A stretch of DNA of 64,000 nucleotides from contig OZ243123.1 in NCBI GenBank assembly GCA_965212505.1, positions 1,426,001 through 1,490,000 on the forward strand, written 5' to 3'. The number at the start of each line of letters is the position of its first letter. The stretch's first letter is position 1. Both the position numbers and the translations under genes were made by a program. The notes below the pieces were generated by a model, which saw only the letters and a program-made list of their open reading frames with translations, was not told the DNA's origin and ran no database searches. This DNA is from JAHEKO01 sp965212505. Lineage in GTDB: Bacteria > Acidobacteriota > Thermoanaerobaculia > Multivoradales > JAHEKO01. Shown here one piece after another: positions 15,687-26,308 of this stretch.

Positions 15687-17963
15687 CGGATCGGGGATCT
15701 GGAAGGCGTCGACCAGCGCCAGAGCGTCGGTTCGCGTCTCTTCACACAGGAGGTTGACCTGCTTGCGGATCGCCTTGGCCTTGGCGGCCGAAAGGTAGCC
15801 CTGCTCCTGGAACCAGCCGCGATCCTGCTCGATTCGATAGAGAGCGAAGAGGTCGCGTAGGCGAACCAGTGCGGCGCGAGTGTCATCCTCGGGCAGCCGC
15901 TCGATGCCGCGCTGGAAGCTCTCCGCGATCGAGCGCTCGACCTGGGCCTTCGCAGTGCTCACCATGTGGTCCTGACATTCGACGATTGCGTCGAAGGTGT
16001 CCATGCCGCGGTCGAGGCGTCGTTTGAGCCGGCGGGCAAGAGCTGCGAGGAGGTGGTCCTCCCGCCAGCTGAGAGCCGCGAGCTGGAACTCGGGGTCGCG
16101 AAGGTGGTCGGGGTCCGTATTGTGCGTGACGATCGGGTTGAGATCGGCGACGCGCTGGGCGAGTTCCGAGGCGACATAGCGAGCGAGGCGAAACAGGCTC
16201 ATCTCACTGAACTGGCGGCGATAGCCGGTCAACTGCGCCTTGGCCAGAAGCTGCAGCAGGACGGTGTTGTCGCCCTCGAACGTGGTGAAAACGTCGCTGT
16301 CGGCCTTCAGAGCTGCGAAGCGGTTCTCCGCCAGGTAGCCCTGTCCGCCACAGCACTCCCGCGCCTCCTGGACGGTGTCGGTGGTGTGCCAGGTGCTGAA
16401 CGCCTTGAGCCCCGCCGCCGCAGCTTCGAGCTCACGTCGGTCCTCGCTGTCGTTCTCGGCGTAGGCGCGGGCGAGCTCGCGCAGAGCGAAGCTCAGGGCG
16501 TAGCTGGTTGCGAGCCGGGGCAGGAGTCGCCGCTGGTGCGTACGGTAGTCCATCAGGACCCGCTCCGGGCCACCGGACGGGCCGAACTGGCGTCGACGCG
16601 TGGCGTAGCGCACGGCGATCGTCAAGGCCGAGCGAGCGACGCTCTGCGCGGCGAGCGCGATACTGACGCGGCCGCCGATGAGCGTGCCGAGCATGGTGAA
16701 GAAGCGTTTCGACGGGCTCGAGATGGGGCTCGAGTAGTGCCCCGTCGCGTCGATCGAGCCGAAGCGGTCGAGCAGGTTGTCGTAGGGTACCCGAACCCGA
16801 TCGAAGGCGAGGCGACCGTTGTCGACACCGTCGAGACCCATCTTGGGACCGCAGTCGCCAATCCACACTCCAGGCAGGGTCTCGCCGGTCGTGTCGCGAA
16901 TGGGTACCAGGAGGGCGTGTACGCCATAGACCTCGCCACCGATCTCCAGCTGCGCGAAGACCGTCGCCAACCGGGCGTGAGCCGCGGCGTTGCCGATGTA
17001 GTCCTTGCGTGCCCCTTCGTGGGGCGTTTCGATCTCGAATTCGCGCGTCTCCGGGTCGTATCGTGCGACCGTCTCGAGATCGGCGACGTTGGAGCCGTGA
17101 CCGGTCTCGGTCATCGCGAAACAGCCCGGCAGGTCGAGTCGGCCGGCCTCGCCCAGATAGCGCTCGTGGTGCTTCTCGGTGCCGAGCTGGTGCACGCTGC
17201 CGGCGAAGAGTCCGAACTGGACGCCGAATTTCACCAGAAGGCTCAGATCGTGAAAGGCGATCGTCTCGAATGCAGCAACGAAGGCGCCGACGTCTCCCGC
17301 GCCTCCATGGCGCTCCGGGAAACTGAGTGCGCCGAGGCCGTCCGCTGCGAGTCGACGAGTCCATTCGAGCACCTGCTCCCGGTACTCGGTGCGAGAGAGG
17401 TCGTAGCGATACTCGAACTCCGGTTCGCTCAACCGCGACCGGATGCGGCTCCTGAGCTCGCGGTACTCCGGCTCGAGGACCTGGTTCATCCGCTCGGGCT
17501 CGAACGAGGCCGCGGTCGGCGCCTCGGCCGCCGGCGGACGCTCCTTCCGCAAGAGCTCGCGAGAGACTTCGCCACCAACGACGTGGAGCGCCGACTCGAT
17601 CTCCGCCAACGCGCTCGCCTCGCTCTTCGAAGGCTCGAGGCCGCTTGCCTTGGCGATCTCGAGGCCGAGCTCGGTCAGCGACAAGCGCTCCTCGTCCGAG
17701 AGGGAGTCTGCCGCGGCCCGAATGCGGGTGAGCATCTGTCTGAGTTCGGTGGCGGATGGCGGGCGTTCGGGGTCTACCCAGCTGCCGAGAGCGCTGCCGC
17801 AGTCCTGGTCCAGGCGCTGCGCGGTCTGCGCACAGATGGCTCTGATCTCTTTCTCGTCGAGGCCACCGTCGGCCCAGGCGACGTAGAGCATCGGCAGAAA
17901 TGCGAGCAGCTGTGGATCGTCGAGCGAACGCTCGCCGTGGGGCAGGGAAGAAGTCTCCGTCAC
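15657..17963 (-). CDS. acyl-CoA dehydrogenase/oxidase with N-terminal TerB-like domain, 768 aa
   Basis: Start GTG 17963 follows AGGAGA; a TTG at 17993 lies in the same frame but has no ribosome site. Residues about 15-120 are helical with WADGGLDEKEIRAI, a TerB-like segment. From about 170 onward the protein is an FAD acyl-CoA oxidase/dehydrogenase: FAMTETGHGSNV (flavin-contact strand), KDYIGNAAAHARLA, ARRRQFGP, and the oxidase-type CCGGQGYLAENR ... DVFTTFEGDNTVLLQ. It likely oxidises fatty acyl-CoA in the cytoplasm. Whether O2 or ETF is the acceptor cannot be read, but the C-terminal length favours the acyl-CoA oxidase branch. It lies 81 bp downstream of lon. Confidence 0.9.
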   Translation of the reverse strand: MTETSSLPHGERSLDDPQLLAFLPMLYVAWADGGLDEKEIRAICAQTAQRLDQDCGSALGSWVDPERPPSATELRQMLTRIRAAADSLSDEERLSLTELGLEIAKASGLEPSKSEASALAEIESALHVVGGEVSRELLRKERPPAAEAPTAASFEPERMNQVLEPEYRELRSRIRSRLSEPEFEYRYDLSRTEYREQVLEWTRRLAADGLGALSFPERHGGAGDVGAFVAAFETIAFHDLSLLVKFGVQFGLFAGSVHQLGTEKHHERYLGEAGRLDLPGCFAMTETGHGSNVADLETVARYDPETREFEIETPHEGARKDYIGNAAAHARLATVFAQLEIGGEVYGVHALLVPIRDTTGETLPGVWIGDCGPKMGLDGVDNGRLAFDRVRVPYDNLLDRFGSIDATGHYSSPISSPSKRFFTMLGTLIGGRVSIALAAQSVARSALTIAVRYATRRRQFGPSGGPERVLMDYRTHQRRLLPRLATSYALSFALRELARAYAENDSEDRRELEAAAAGLKAFSTWHTTDTVQEARECCGGQGYLAENRFAALKADSDVFTTFEGDNTVLLQLLAKAQLTGYRRQFSEMSLFRLARYVASELAQRVADLNPIVTHNTDPDHLRDPEFQLAALSWREDHLLAALARRLKRRLDRGMDTFDAIVECQDHMVSTAKAQVERSIAESFQRGIERLPEDDTRAALVRLRDLFALYRIEQDRGWFQEQGYLSAAKAKAIRKQVNLLCEETRTDALALVDAFQIPDPLLAAPIAFD

Positions 17964-18044
17964 TCGGTCTCTCCTCGGGTCAGGGCACGACAACGCGGCG
18001 CGGGATGCGCGTCACTCTACCAATCGCTACCGGCGCGGACCGCG

Positions 18045-20474
<2,430 letters not shown>

Positions 20475-20494
20475 GATTGTTTCACACGCCGTCG

Positions 20495-21700
20495 TCAGTC
20501 GTCGCGCGAGAGGCGGAAGGGGCGCTCCTCGGCCGCGGGCACCGCAGCGCTCGCCGGTCGTGCGGCGACCAGGGCAAGCCAGTGGCCGTCATCGCTCACG
20601 TCGAGCCGCGTGATGCCGTCGAGGCCGTTGCCCGAGAGACTCTCGAGCGCCTCCCATTGTGGCGTCTCCGAGCGCGGATCGGCGGTGTAGAGCCGGGCGC
20701 CGTCCCCCATCAGGAGTTGCCCGTCGGGTAGCCAGGTGAAGTCCTCGTTGCCCGGCCGCGTCTCGATCAGTCGCCGCCGCGCGGAGCTCTCGAGATCGAG
20801 CAGGTCGATGCTCCAGTCCGAATCGGAGTGCTTGGCGATGAAGCTGAGCGAACCGCCGTCGGGGGTGAGGTGGATCGATCGGCCGATGCTCTCTGCCACC
20901 GTCTGCACCTCGGAGAGGCCCAGCTCCGCGAGCTGCAGGGTGGGCGGTGCGCCGAGAACGAAGAGGCCCAACCGGCTCGACGAGAGCCAGCCGTGATAGC
21001 CGACCGGCTGAACGTCGGGGAGGAGGAGCTGCGGGTTGCGACCGTCGGTGTCGAAGCCCCAGAGGCGCTGAGTTCCGTCGGCCTCCACACGCACGGTGGA
21101 GAAGCCGAGCGCCGACGGTAGGGGCGTCGGCGAGTACTCGCTTTCGACGGTGTCGGTCAGCCGCCGGGTCTCGGCGGCGGCGACGTCGTAGAGGTAGATG
21201 TCGGCCTGGCCGTCGCGGATCGAGGTGTAGAGGAAGGCTGACGCGCCCGGGAGGAAGCGCGGCTGGTTGTCGTAGCCGTCGCGGTCGGTGACGTTCTGAG
21301 GCGCCCCGAGGCGCCAGCCCTGGGCGCTGCGAGCGAGTGGCACCAGGTGCACGTCAGAGCCCGGCGGTGGCGGCGGCGGAGTGACGCGAGCGGTTCCGGC
21401 GAGCGAGTCGCCATCGGCGGACAGCGTGCCGGTCAGCTCGGTGTTGCCGCCGACCGTGAATCGGACCTCGCCGTTTTCGACGGCGACAGCGGTGAGATCC
21501 TCGGTGCCGTTTTCGGTGATCCGGACTCCGGACCACCGTCCCTCGGCGTTCCGGGTGAGCTCGATCTCGAACTCGATCGCCTCGTCGCGGTCGGTCGCGA
21601 GAATCGACCCGCTCCAGCTGCCGCGGAGATCCGGCTGCTCGGCTGCGAGCGCCGAGCAGAGCAGAAGGGCGGGGAGCAGGCGCGCGACTCGACCGTTCAA
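20495..21700 (-). CDS. exported TolB-like beta-propeller protein, 401 aa
   Basis: Start is TTG 21700, which overlaps the stop of the preceding lipoprotein gene as TTGA. This start gives a clean signal peptide (NGRVARLLPALLLCSALAAEQP). An N-terminal beta domain (about 25-115) ends in a run of six prolines. It is followed by a WD40-like/TolB propeller (repeats such as DNQPRFLPGASAFLYTS, DIYLYDVAAAETRRLTD, LYTADPRSETPQW). A longer frame upstream is non-coding. Likely periplasmic, partner unknown. Confidence 0.82.
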   Translation of the reverse strand: MNGRVARLLPALLLCSALAAEQPDLRGSWSGSILATDRDEAIEFEIELTRNAEGRWSGVRITENGTEDLTAVAVENGEVRFTVGGNTELTGTLSADGDSLAGTARVTPPPPPPGSDVHLVPLARSAQGWRLGAPQNVTDRDGYDNQPRFLPGASAFLYTSIRDGQADIYLYDVAAAETRRLTDTVESEYSPTPLPSALGFSTVRVEADGTQRLWGFDTDGRNPQLLLPDVQPVGYHGWLSSSRLGLFVLGAPPTLQLAELGLSEVQTVAESIGRSIHLTPDGGSLSFIAKHSDSDWSIDLLDLESSARRRLIETRPGNEDFTWLPDGQLLMGDGARLYTADPRSETPQWEALESLSGNGLDGITRLDVSDDGHWLALVAARPASAAVPAAEERPFRLSRDD

Positions 21701-22059
21701 TTGGAGACTTCCGTAGCGAGTTTGCCTTCGAAGGGCAGGAAGAAGCCCTCGGCGCTGACCTTGACGTCGGCGCCCTCGGGGATCTGCCAGCCGCCCAGCT
21801 TCTTCCAGCCGATCTCGATCGAGCCGTAGCCCGCCAACTCGTCGAGGGTGAAGGTGCGGGTCTCTCCCTCCGGTGCGATGATCTCGACCGCCAGGCCGAG
21901 GAGCGCCTCGTTGGAGGTGTTCTCGATCTGAACCACCTTGCCCGCGCCGACGAGCGACTCGCGGTAGCTGAGCTCGATCGGTGGTGCGGAGACCTGATTG
22001 CACCCGACGGCGGCCAGCGCGACCAACGCTGCGCCGAACAGCGCTCGCCGACCGATCAT
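21697..22059 (-). CDS. small lipoprotein, 120 aa
   Basis: MIGRRALFGAALVALAAVGC is a lipoprotein signal with lipobox AAVGC. The roughly 100-residue mature part (IENTSNEALLGLAVEIIAPEG, FTLDELAGYGSIEIGW) reads as a single beta-sandwich, FxLYD-like, often seen in small bacterial lipoproteins. Its ATG overlaps the stop of the DUF885 gene (ATGA, 22056-22059) and its stop overlaps the TTG of the next gene, so all three are coupled. Confidence 0.82.
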   Translation of the reverse strand: MIGRRALFGAALVALAAVGCNQVSAPPIELSYRESLVGAGKVVQIENTSNEALLGLAVEIIAPEGETRTFTLDELAGYGSIEIGWKKLGGWQIPEGADVKVSAEGFFLPFEGKLATEVSN

Positions 22060-23819
22060 GAGGTCGGCCGCCGCTCGGCGATGAAGCGCTCGATCTGGCC
22101 CTCGAGCACTGGCAGCGGTACCGAACCGTTCAGCAAGATCGCATCGTGGAACTCGCGTACGTCGAAGGCGGTGCCGAGCTCCGCCTCGGCGCGCCGGCGG
22201 AGCTCCTTGATCTTGATCTCGCCGAGCTTGTAGGAGAGGGCTTGGGCCGGCCAGGAGATGTAGCGATCGGTCTCCGTCTCCACCTCGTGCAGGGCGAGTG
22301 CGGTGTTCGAGGCGAGGAAGTCGCGCACCTGCTCGCGGCTCCAGCCCTTGGCGTGAACGCCGGTGTCGACGACCAGCCGGCAGGCGCGCCACATCTCGTA
22401 GGTCAGGCGACCGAAGTTGCTGTACGGGTCGGTGTAGAAGCCGGCTTCGAGCCCGAGCCATTCTGAGTAGAGGCCCCAGCCCTCGCCAAAGGCGGAGATG
22501 TACGAGTAGCGCCTGAAGTTGGGCAGTCCCTCGAGCTCCTGAGAGAGAGCGTTCTGGAGGTGGTGTCCGGGGACCGCTTCGTGGAGCGAAAGCGCCTCGA
22601 GTGTGTAGAGCGTGCGGCTCTCGAGCGCGTACGTGTTGACCCAGTAGTAGCCGGGCTGCGTGCCGCCGATCGGCGCGCCGACGTAGCGTCCGGCGGTGTA
22701 CTTGGGAGCGATCGAGTCGGGTACCGGCTCCACTCCGTAGGGCAGCCGCGGCAGGGTCTTGAAGAGCGACGGCAGCTTGGCGTCCATCCGCTTGCAGATG
22801 TGCGCGGCCAGGCGAAGGAGCTCCTCGGCGCTCTTCGGGTAGAACTGTTCGTCCGTCCTCAGGAACTGGAGGAACTCGGCGAAGGTGCCCTCGAAGCCGA
22901 CCTCCTCGATGATCGCTTCCATCTCAGCGCGGATTCGCGCGACCTCGTCGAGGCCGATCTGGTGAATCTCGTCGGGCGTCAGGTCGAGTGTCGTATAGCG
23001 CTGGATCTCTGTCTGGTAGTAGGCCTTGCCGTTGGGCAGATCGATCGCTCCGAGCGTCTCGCGAGCGGCCGGAACATACTCGTCGACCATGAAGTCGTAG
23101 AACGTCTGGTAGGCCGGAATCGCAGACTCCGCAATCGCCTGGCGTCCCGCGGCTTGCAGGCGCTCGCGATCAGCTTCGGGGACGGAGCTCGGAAACTCCT
23201 CGAACGGTTTCCAAAACCCGCTCTTCGTCGGGTCGTCCACGATGTGGGCGTCGATCGTCTGCTCGATGCCCTTGAGCACAACCTTCGGTAGGGTCATGCC
23301 GGTCTTGATGCCTCCCCGCATTGCCAGGATTTGCTCTTCGAAGTAGGTCTTGATGCCGTTCAGCCGGGCGATGTAGTTCTCGTAGTCGCTTGCGGTCTTG
23401 AGCGGCACGCGGGTCGCGAGGCGAGCAAAGGACGAGTGGAATCCAGAGTCTGCGTTGATCGGCATCTGGTAGCCGCCGAACTGGTAGTCCTGGATCGACA
23501 GCTCCAGCTGGCGCTTGAACATGTCGTAGTTGATCTGGTCGGCGTTGCTCAGCTGCGAGCGATCGATACCGGCCAGGCGCGTCAGGAAGGCGAGTCGCGC
23601 TTCCGCGCGCCGCCGGTGCGCCGAGAGGGACATCGCGGCGAGCTGGTCGTTCCATTCGTGACGGCCGACGTTGGTGGCCATCCGCGGGTACTGCTGGAGG
23701 CGCCACTCCCACTCCTGGTCGAAGAGTGCGTGGAGCCGCGCAGCCTCATCTTCGGCGGCTGCGGGCAGACTGGTGAGCGTCGCGACGACGAGTAGCAAGA
23801 GGGTCGAGAAGCGCCTCAT
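22056..23819 (-). CDS. exported DUF885-family metallopeptidase, 587 aa
   Basis: A signal peptide (1-22, ending PAAAED) precedes a long helical DUF885 domain that fills the protein. The zinc motif is HEAVPGHH, with His413, Glu414, His419 and His420, and FGEGWGLYSEWLG follows as the usual downstream Glu element. Family members act as gluzincin-like carboxypeptidase or dipeptidase enzymes outside the cytoplasm. Length is typical. It heads a coupled set with the small lipoprotein and TolB-like gene, and lies 40 bp downstream of the Moco-sulfurase-like gene. Confidence 0.9.
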   Translation of the reverse strand: MRRFSTLLLLVVATLTSLPAAAEDEAARLHALFDQEWEWRLQQYPRMATNVGRHEWNDQLAAMSLSAHRRRAEARLAFLTRLAGIDRSQLSNADQINYDMFKRQLELSIQDYQFGGYQMPINADSGFHSSFARLATRVPLKTASDYENYIARLNGIKTYFEEQILAMRGGIKTGMTLPKVVLKGIEQTIDAHIVDDPTKSGFWKPFEEFPSSVPEADRERLQAAGRQAIAESAIPAYQTFYDFMVDEYVPAARETLGAIDLPNGKAYYQTEIQRYTTLDLTPDEIHQIGLDEVARIRAEMEAIIEEVGFEGTFAEFLQFLRTDEQFYPKSAEELLRLAAHICKRMDAKLPSLFKTLPRLPYGVEPVPDSIAPKYTAGRYVGAPIGGTQPGYYWVNTYALESRTLYTLEALSLHEAVPGHHLQNALSQELEGLPNFRRYSYISAFGEGWGLYSEWLGLEAGFYTDPYSNFGRLTYEMWRACRLVVDTGVHAKGWSREQVRDFLASNTALALHEVETETDRYISWPAQALSYKLGEIKIKELRRRAEAELGTAFDVREFHDAILLNGSVPLPVLEGQIERFIAERRPTS

Positions 23820-23859
23820 CTGTTGTCTCCGTTCTCGCGGCCGATCCGCCGCGCAGGTG

Positions 23860-25296
23860 TCAAGGCTCGAGGAAACCGCGAGCGAAGTGGAGGAAGGTGT
23901 GGACGTCGGCGAAGTTGGTCACCATGCCGACGGACACGCGCACGGCGCCGGTGCTCTTGCCGTCGATACAGCGACGGAAGGCGTCGTAGGTCATGCGATC
24001 CTCGTCGGTGCGACTGAAGCAGGTCACCAGTTCGTGGCGAGAGATGCCCAGGGCCATCTCGCCGGCTCCGGGATTGCAGAAGCAACCGGTTCGGAGCGAG
24101 ATGTTGCGACTCGTGGCGTCGGCCTCGATGACGTCGTGGTCGATCACCTCACCCGAGGCGCGGAAGAAGTTGATCGTGACCGCGCCGCCGCGGCCTTCGC
24201 AGCTCTCCGGGCCGTAGAGCCGGATGAGCGGCGCGCCGTTGCCGTGACGGAGCGCGAGCAGCTGGTCGAGCAGCCAGGTTGTCAGCAGACGAACCCGCTC
24301 GTGGATGCGCTCGAGACCGATCGTCTCGACAAAGCTGAGCCCTACGTCGACGGCGGGGATGTTCGAGTAGTCGAGCGTCCCGTCCTCGAATGCGGCCTCA
24401 CCCGATGCGAGGTAGTGGGTGTCCGCCTGTACGGAGGCGACCGAGATCGTGCCGCCGGCGAACCAGGGCCGGTGTAGTTTCTCGAGCGCCTCGCGGCGGG
24501 CGATCAGAGCCCCCACGCCGGTCGGATAGCCGAACATCTTGTAGAACGACAGCGCCACGAAGTCGGGCTTCCAGCGGCCGAGGTCGAGCCGGTTCGTGGG
24601 GACGAAGGCCGCGGCGTCGAGCAGTACGTCCCAGCCCTTGGCCTGGGCCCGCTCGATCCATTCGAGCGGGTGCTGCACGCCCGAGAAGTTGGACTGGGCG
24701 GGGTAGGCGAATAGGGCGTGTTCGCAGGAGCTGCCCAGCTCGAGCTGACGCTCGAGGGCCGCCTCGTCGACGCGCATGTCGGGCGGCACGACCGGAACGT
24801 AGGCGGTCTCGGCGCCGTTGGCTCGGTCGTACTCGCGCAGTCCGTTCACCGAGTTGTGGTTGTCGAACGTCAGCAGGAGTCGGTCGCCGCGCTCGAACGG
24901 GTAGGACTCTCCGACGAGCTTCAACGCTTGGCTGGCGTTGGCGGTGAAGATGACCGCGTACTCGTCAGGGGCCGCGTTGAAGAATCGCAAGATGTGCTCG
25001 CGACACTCCTCGCAGCGCTCGGTGGTTTCCCGTGACGTCGGATTCTTGGAGTGCGGGTTCCCGAGCACGCTGTCGAGGAGGAACTCGCTGTGATCTCGAA
25101 CCTGACAGTCGCCGTAGAGGCCGCCGCCCGTGTAGTCGAGGTAGACATGGCCGAGCCGGTCGAGGCGCGAGAACTCCGCCTCACGCAGGCGATCGAGCTC
25201 AGCGGTGAGCTCGAACTCCGGATGGGAGCTCACAAAGGAGGCGTACTCTTCTCGAAGGCGAGGAGTGCCCGAAGCGGGGACCGGCGAGGATGTCAT
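23860..25296 (-). CDS. class V aminotransferase, Moco-sulfurase-like (no MOSC domain), 478 aa
   Basis: The PLP fold of the NifS/class V family is complete. The PLP lysine is in SFYKMFGYPTGVGALI, which closely matches the NifS-like half of molybdenum cofactor sulfurases (MOCOS/ABA3), as does YLDYTGGGLY near the N terminus and the C-terminal cysteine motif TGCFCNPGA. The C-terminal MOSC (substrate) domain of eukaryotic sulfurases is absent. Start ATG 25296 is preferred over an upstream in-frame start. Expected chemistry is cysteine desulfuration with transfer of sulfur, possibly to Mo cofactor. Its role here is inference, supported only by moaA elsewhere in the window. Confidence 0.85.
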   Translation of the reverse strand: MTSSPVPASGTPRLREEYASFVSSHPEFELTAELDRLREAEFSRLDRLGHVYLDYTGGGLYGDCQVRDHSEFLLDSVLGNPHSKNPTSRETTERCEECREHILRFFNAAPDEYAVIFTANASQALKLVGESYPFERGDRLLLTFDNHNSVNGLREYDRANGAETAYVPVVPPDMRVDEAALERQLELGSSCEHALFAYPAQSNFSGVQHPLEWIERAQAKGWDVLLDAAAFVPTNRLDLGRWKPDFVALSFYKMFGYPTGVGALIARREALEKLHRPWFAGGTISVASVQADTHYLASGEAAFEDGTLDYSNIPAVDVGLSFVETIGLERIHERVRLLTTWLLDQLLALRHGNGAPLIRLYGPESCEGRGGAVTINFFRASGEVIDHDVIEADATSRNISLRTGCFCNPGAGEMALGISRHELVTCFSRTDEDRMTYDAFRRCIDGKSTGAVRVSVGMVTNFADVHTFLHFARGFLEP

Positions 25297-25362
25297 GCGC
25301 GCCCGCAAACTACTGGATCCGAGGCGCCGACTCAAGGCCGGGAGCGGTCGGCGGACGATCGT

Positions 25363-26241
25363 TCAGGCGCTCTCGACGGGTGCGAAGTCGATCGTGCCGA
25401 GCGCCTCGGGCGGCTGGGCACGGAAACCGATCACGGTCAGGTCGTCGGGCTTCGAGAGATTCGACTCGTTTGATCCGATCATCCGGCGGGTCGCCGTGCC
25501 GACCATCTTGGTGATCGCGGCGCCGAGGTCGCCGTCTCGAAGCGTCGCGCCGATCTCGGGCAGCATGAGGTTGTCGAACAGGCCGTCACTGCCGAGGATC
25601 AGGGTGTCTCCACCCATCAGTGGCCGGATGCTCGACACGTCGACGTGCATCGAGCGTTTGCCGAGCGCGTTCGAGAGCAGGTGCCGCGCGTTGTGGGTCA
25701 TCGCCTGGAACTCGTCGAGGAGGCCCGCTTCCACCGCGTAGCCGACCGGAGAGTGCGGCGGAGTGCGCCAGCGCGCGCGCCCTTCGGAGTCGAACAGCGC
25801 CGCCATCGAGTCGCCCGCGTGGTACGAGCGGAAGTTGCCCTCCAGGAGCTCGATGGCGAGAAGGGTCGTACCGGCGCCGACGTCGAGCTCCCGAATCGCT
25901 CGGTCGGCGTCCTCGACGCCGTCGAGGATGGCGTTGCGCACCGCCCGCTGCCCGTCGCCCGCATCGAGCAGGTGTTCGACGGTGCGGCTGACCGCGAGGT
26001 TGGCGGCACGGTCGCCTCCGGCGGCGCCCCCCATGCCGTCCGCCAGTACCAGTACCGAGCGGTGCTCGTCGATCGGTACAACTCCTGCGGCGTCCTCGTT
26101 GGGCGATGCGCCCGGGCGCCTAGGGGTGGTGAAGACCACCACCTCGCCGTTGGCCAGGTGGAGGGTCTCCGGCTCGGTCATCTCCCTACGCAGGAAGAGT
26201 CGAGCCTCGCTGAGCGGCGCCGCCGCGCTCGAATGATTCAT
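25363..26241 (-). CDS. PP2C-family protein Ser/Thr phosphatase, 292 aa
   Basis: The PPM/PP2C metal ligands are visible in order: NEDAAG, VLADGMGGAAGGD, SDGLFDN and PDDLTVIGF. No membrane segment or sensor domain is present, so it is a soluble phosphatase, likely a counterpart to PknB-type kinases such as the one at 728-3295, though not linked to it. Start ATG 26241 is next to the divergent Tat-PLP gene; an internal ATG (MTEPETLHL) is possible. It heads the minus-strand series to 15657. Confidence 0.9.
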   Translation of the reverse strand: MNHSSAAAPLSEARLFLRREMTEPETLHLANGEVVVFTTPRRPGASPNEDAAGVVPIDEHRSVLVLADGMGGAAGGDRAANLAVSRTVEHLLDAGDGQRAVRNAILDGVEDADRAIRELDVGAGTTLLAIELLEGNFRSYHAGDSMAALFDSEGRARWRTPPHSPVGYAVEAGLLDEFQAMTHNARHLLSNALGKRSMHVDVSSIRPLMGGDTLILGSDGLFDNLMLPEIGATLRDGDLGAAITKMVGTATRRMIGSNESNLSKPDDLTVIGFRAQPPEALGTIDFAPVESA

Positions 26242-26308
26242 GACAGCCGGGGTGTTGAGTCGACTCTACCAGGTATCATCTGGGCGACCCGACCCGGAAG
26301 GAGGCCCC

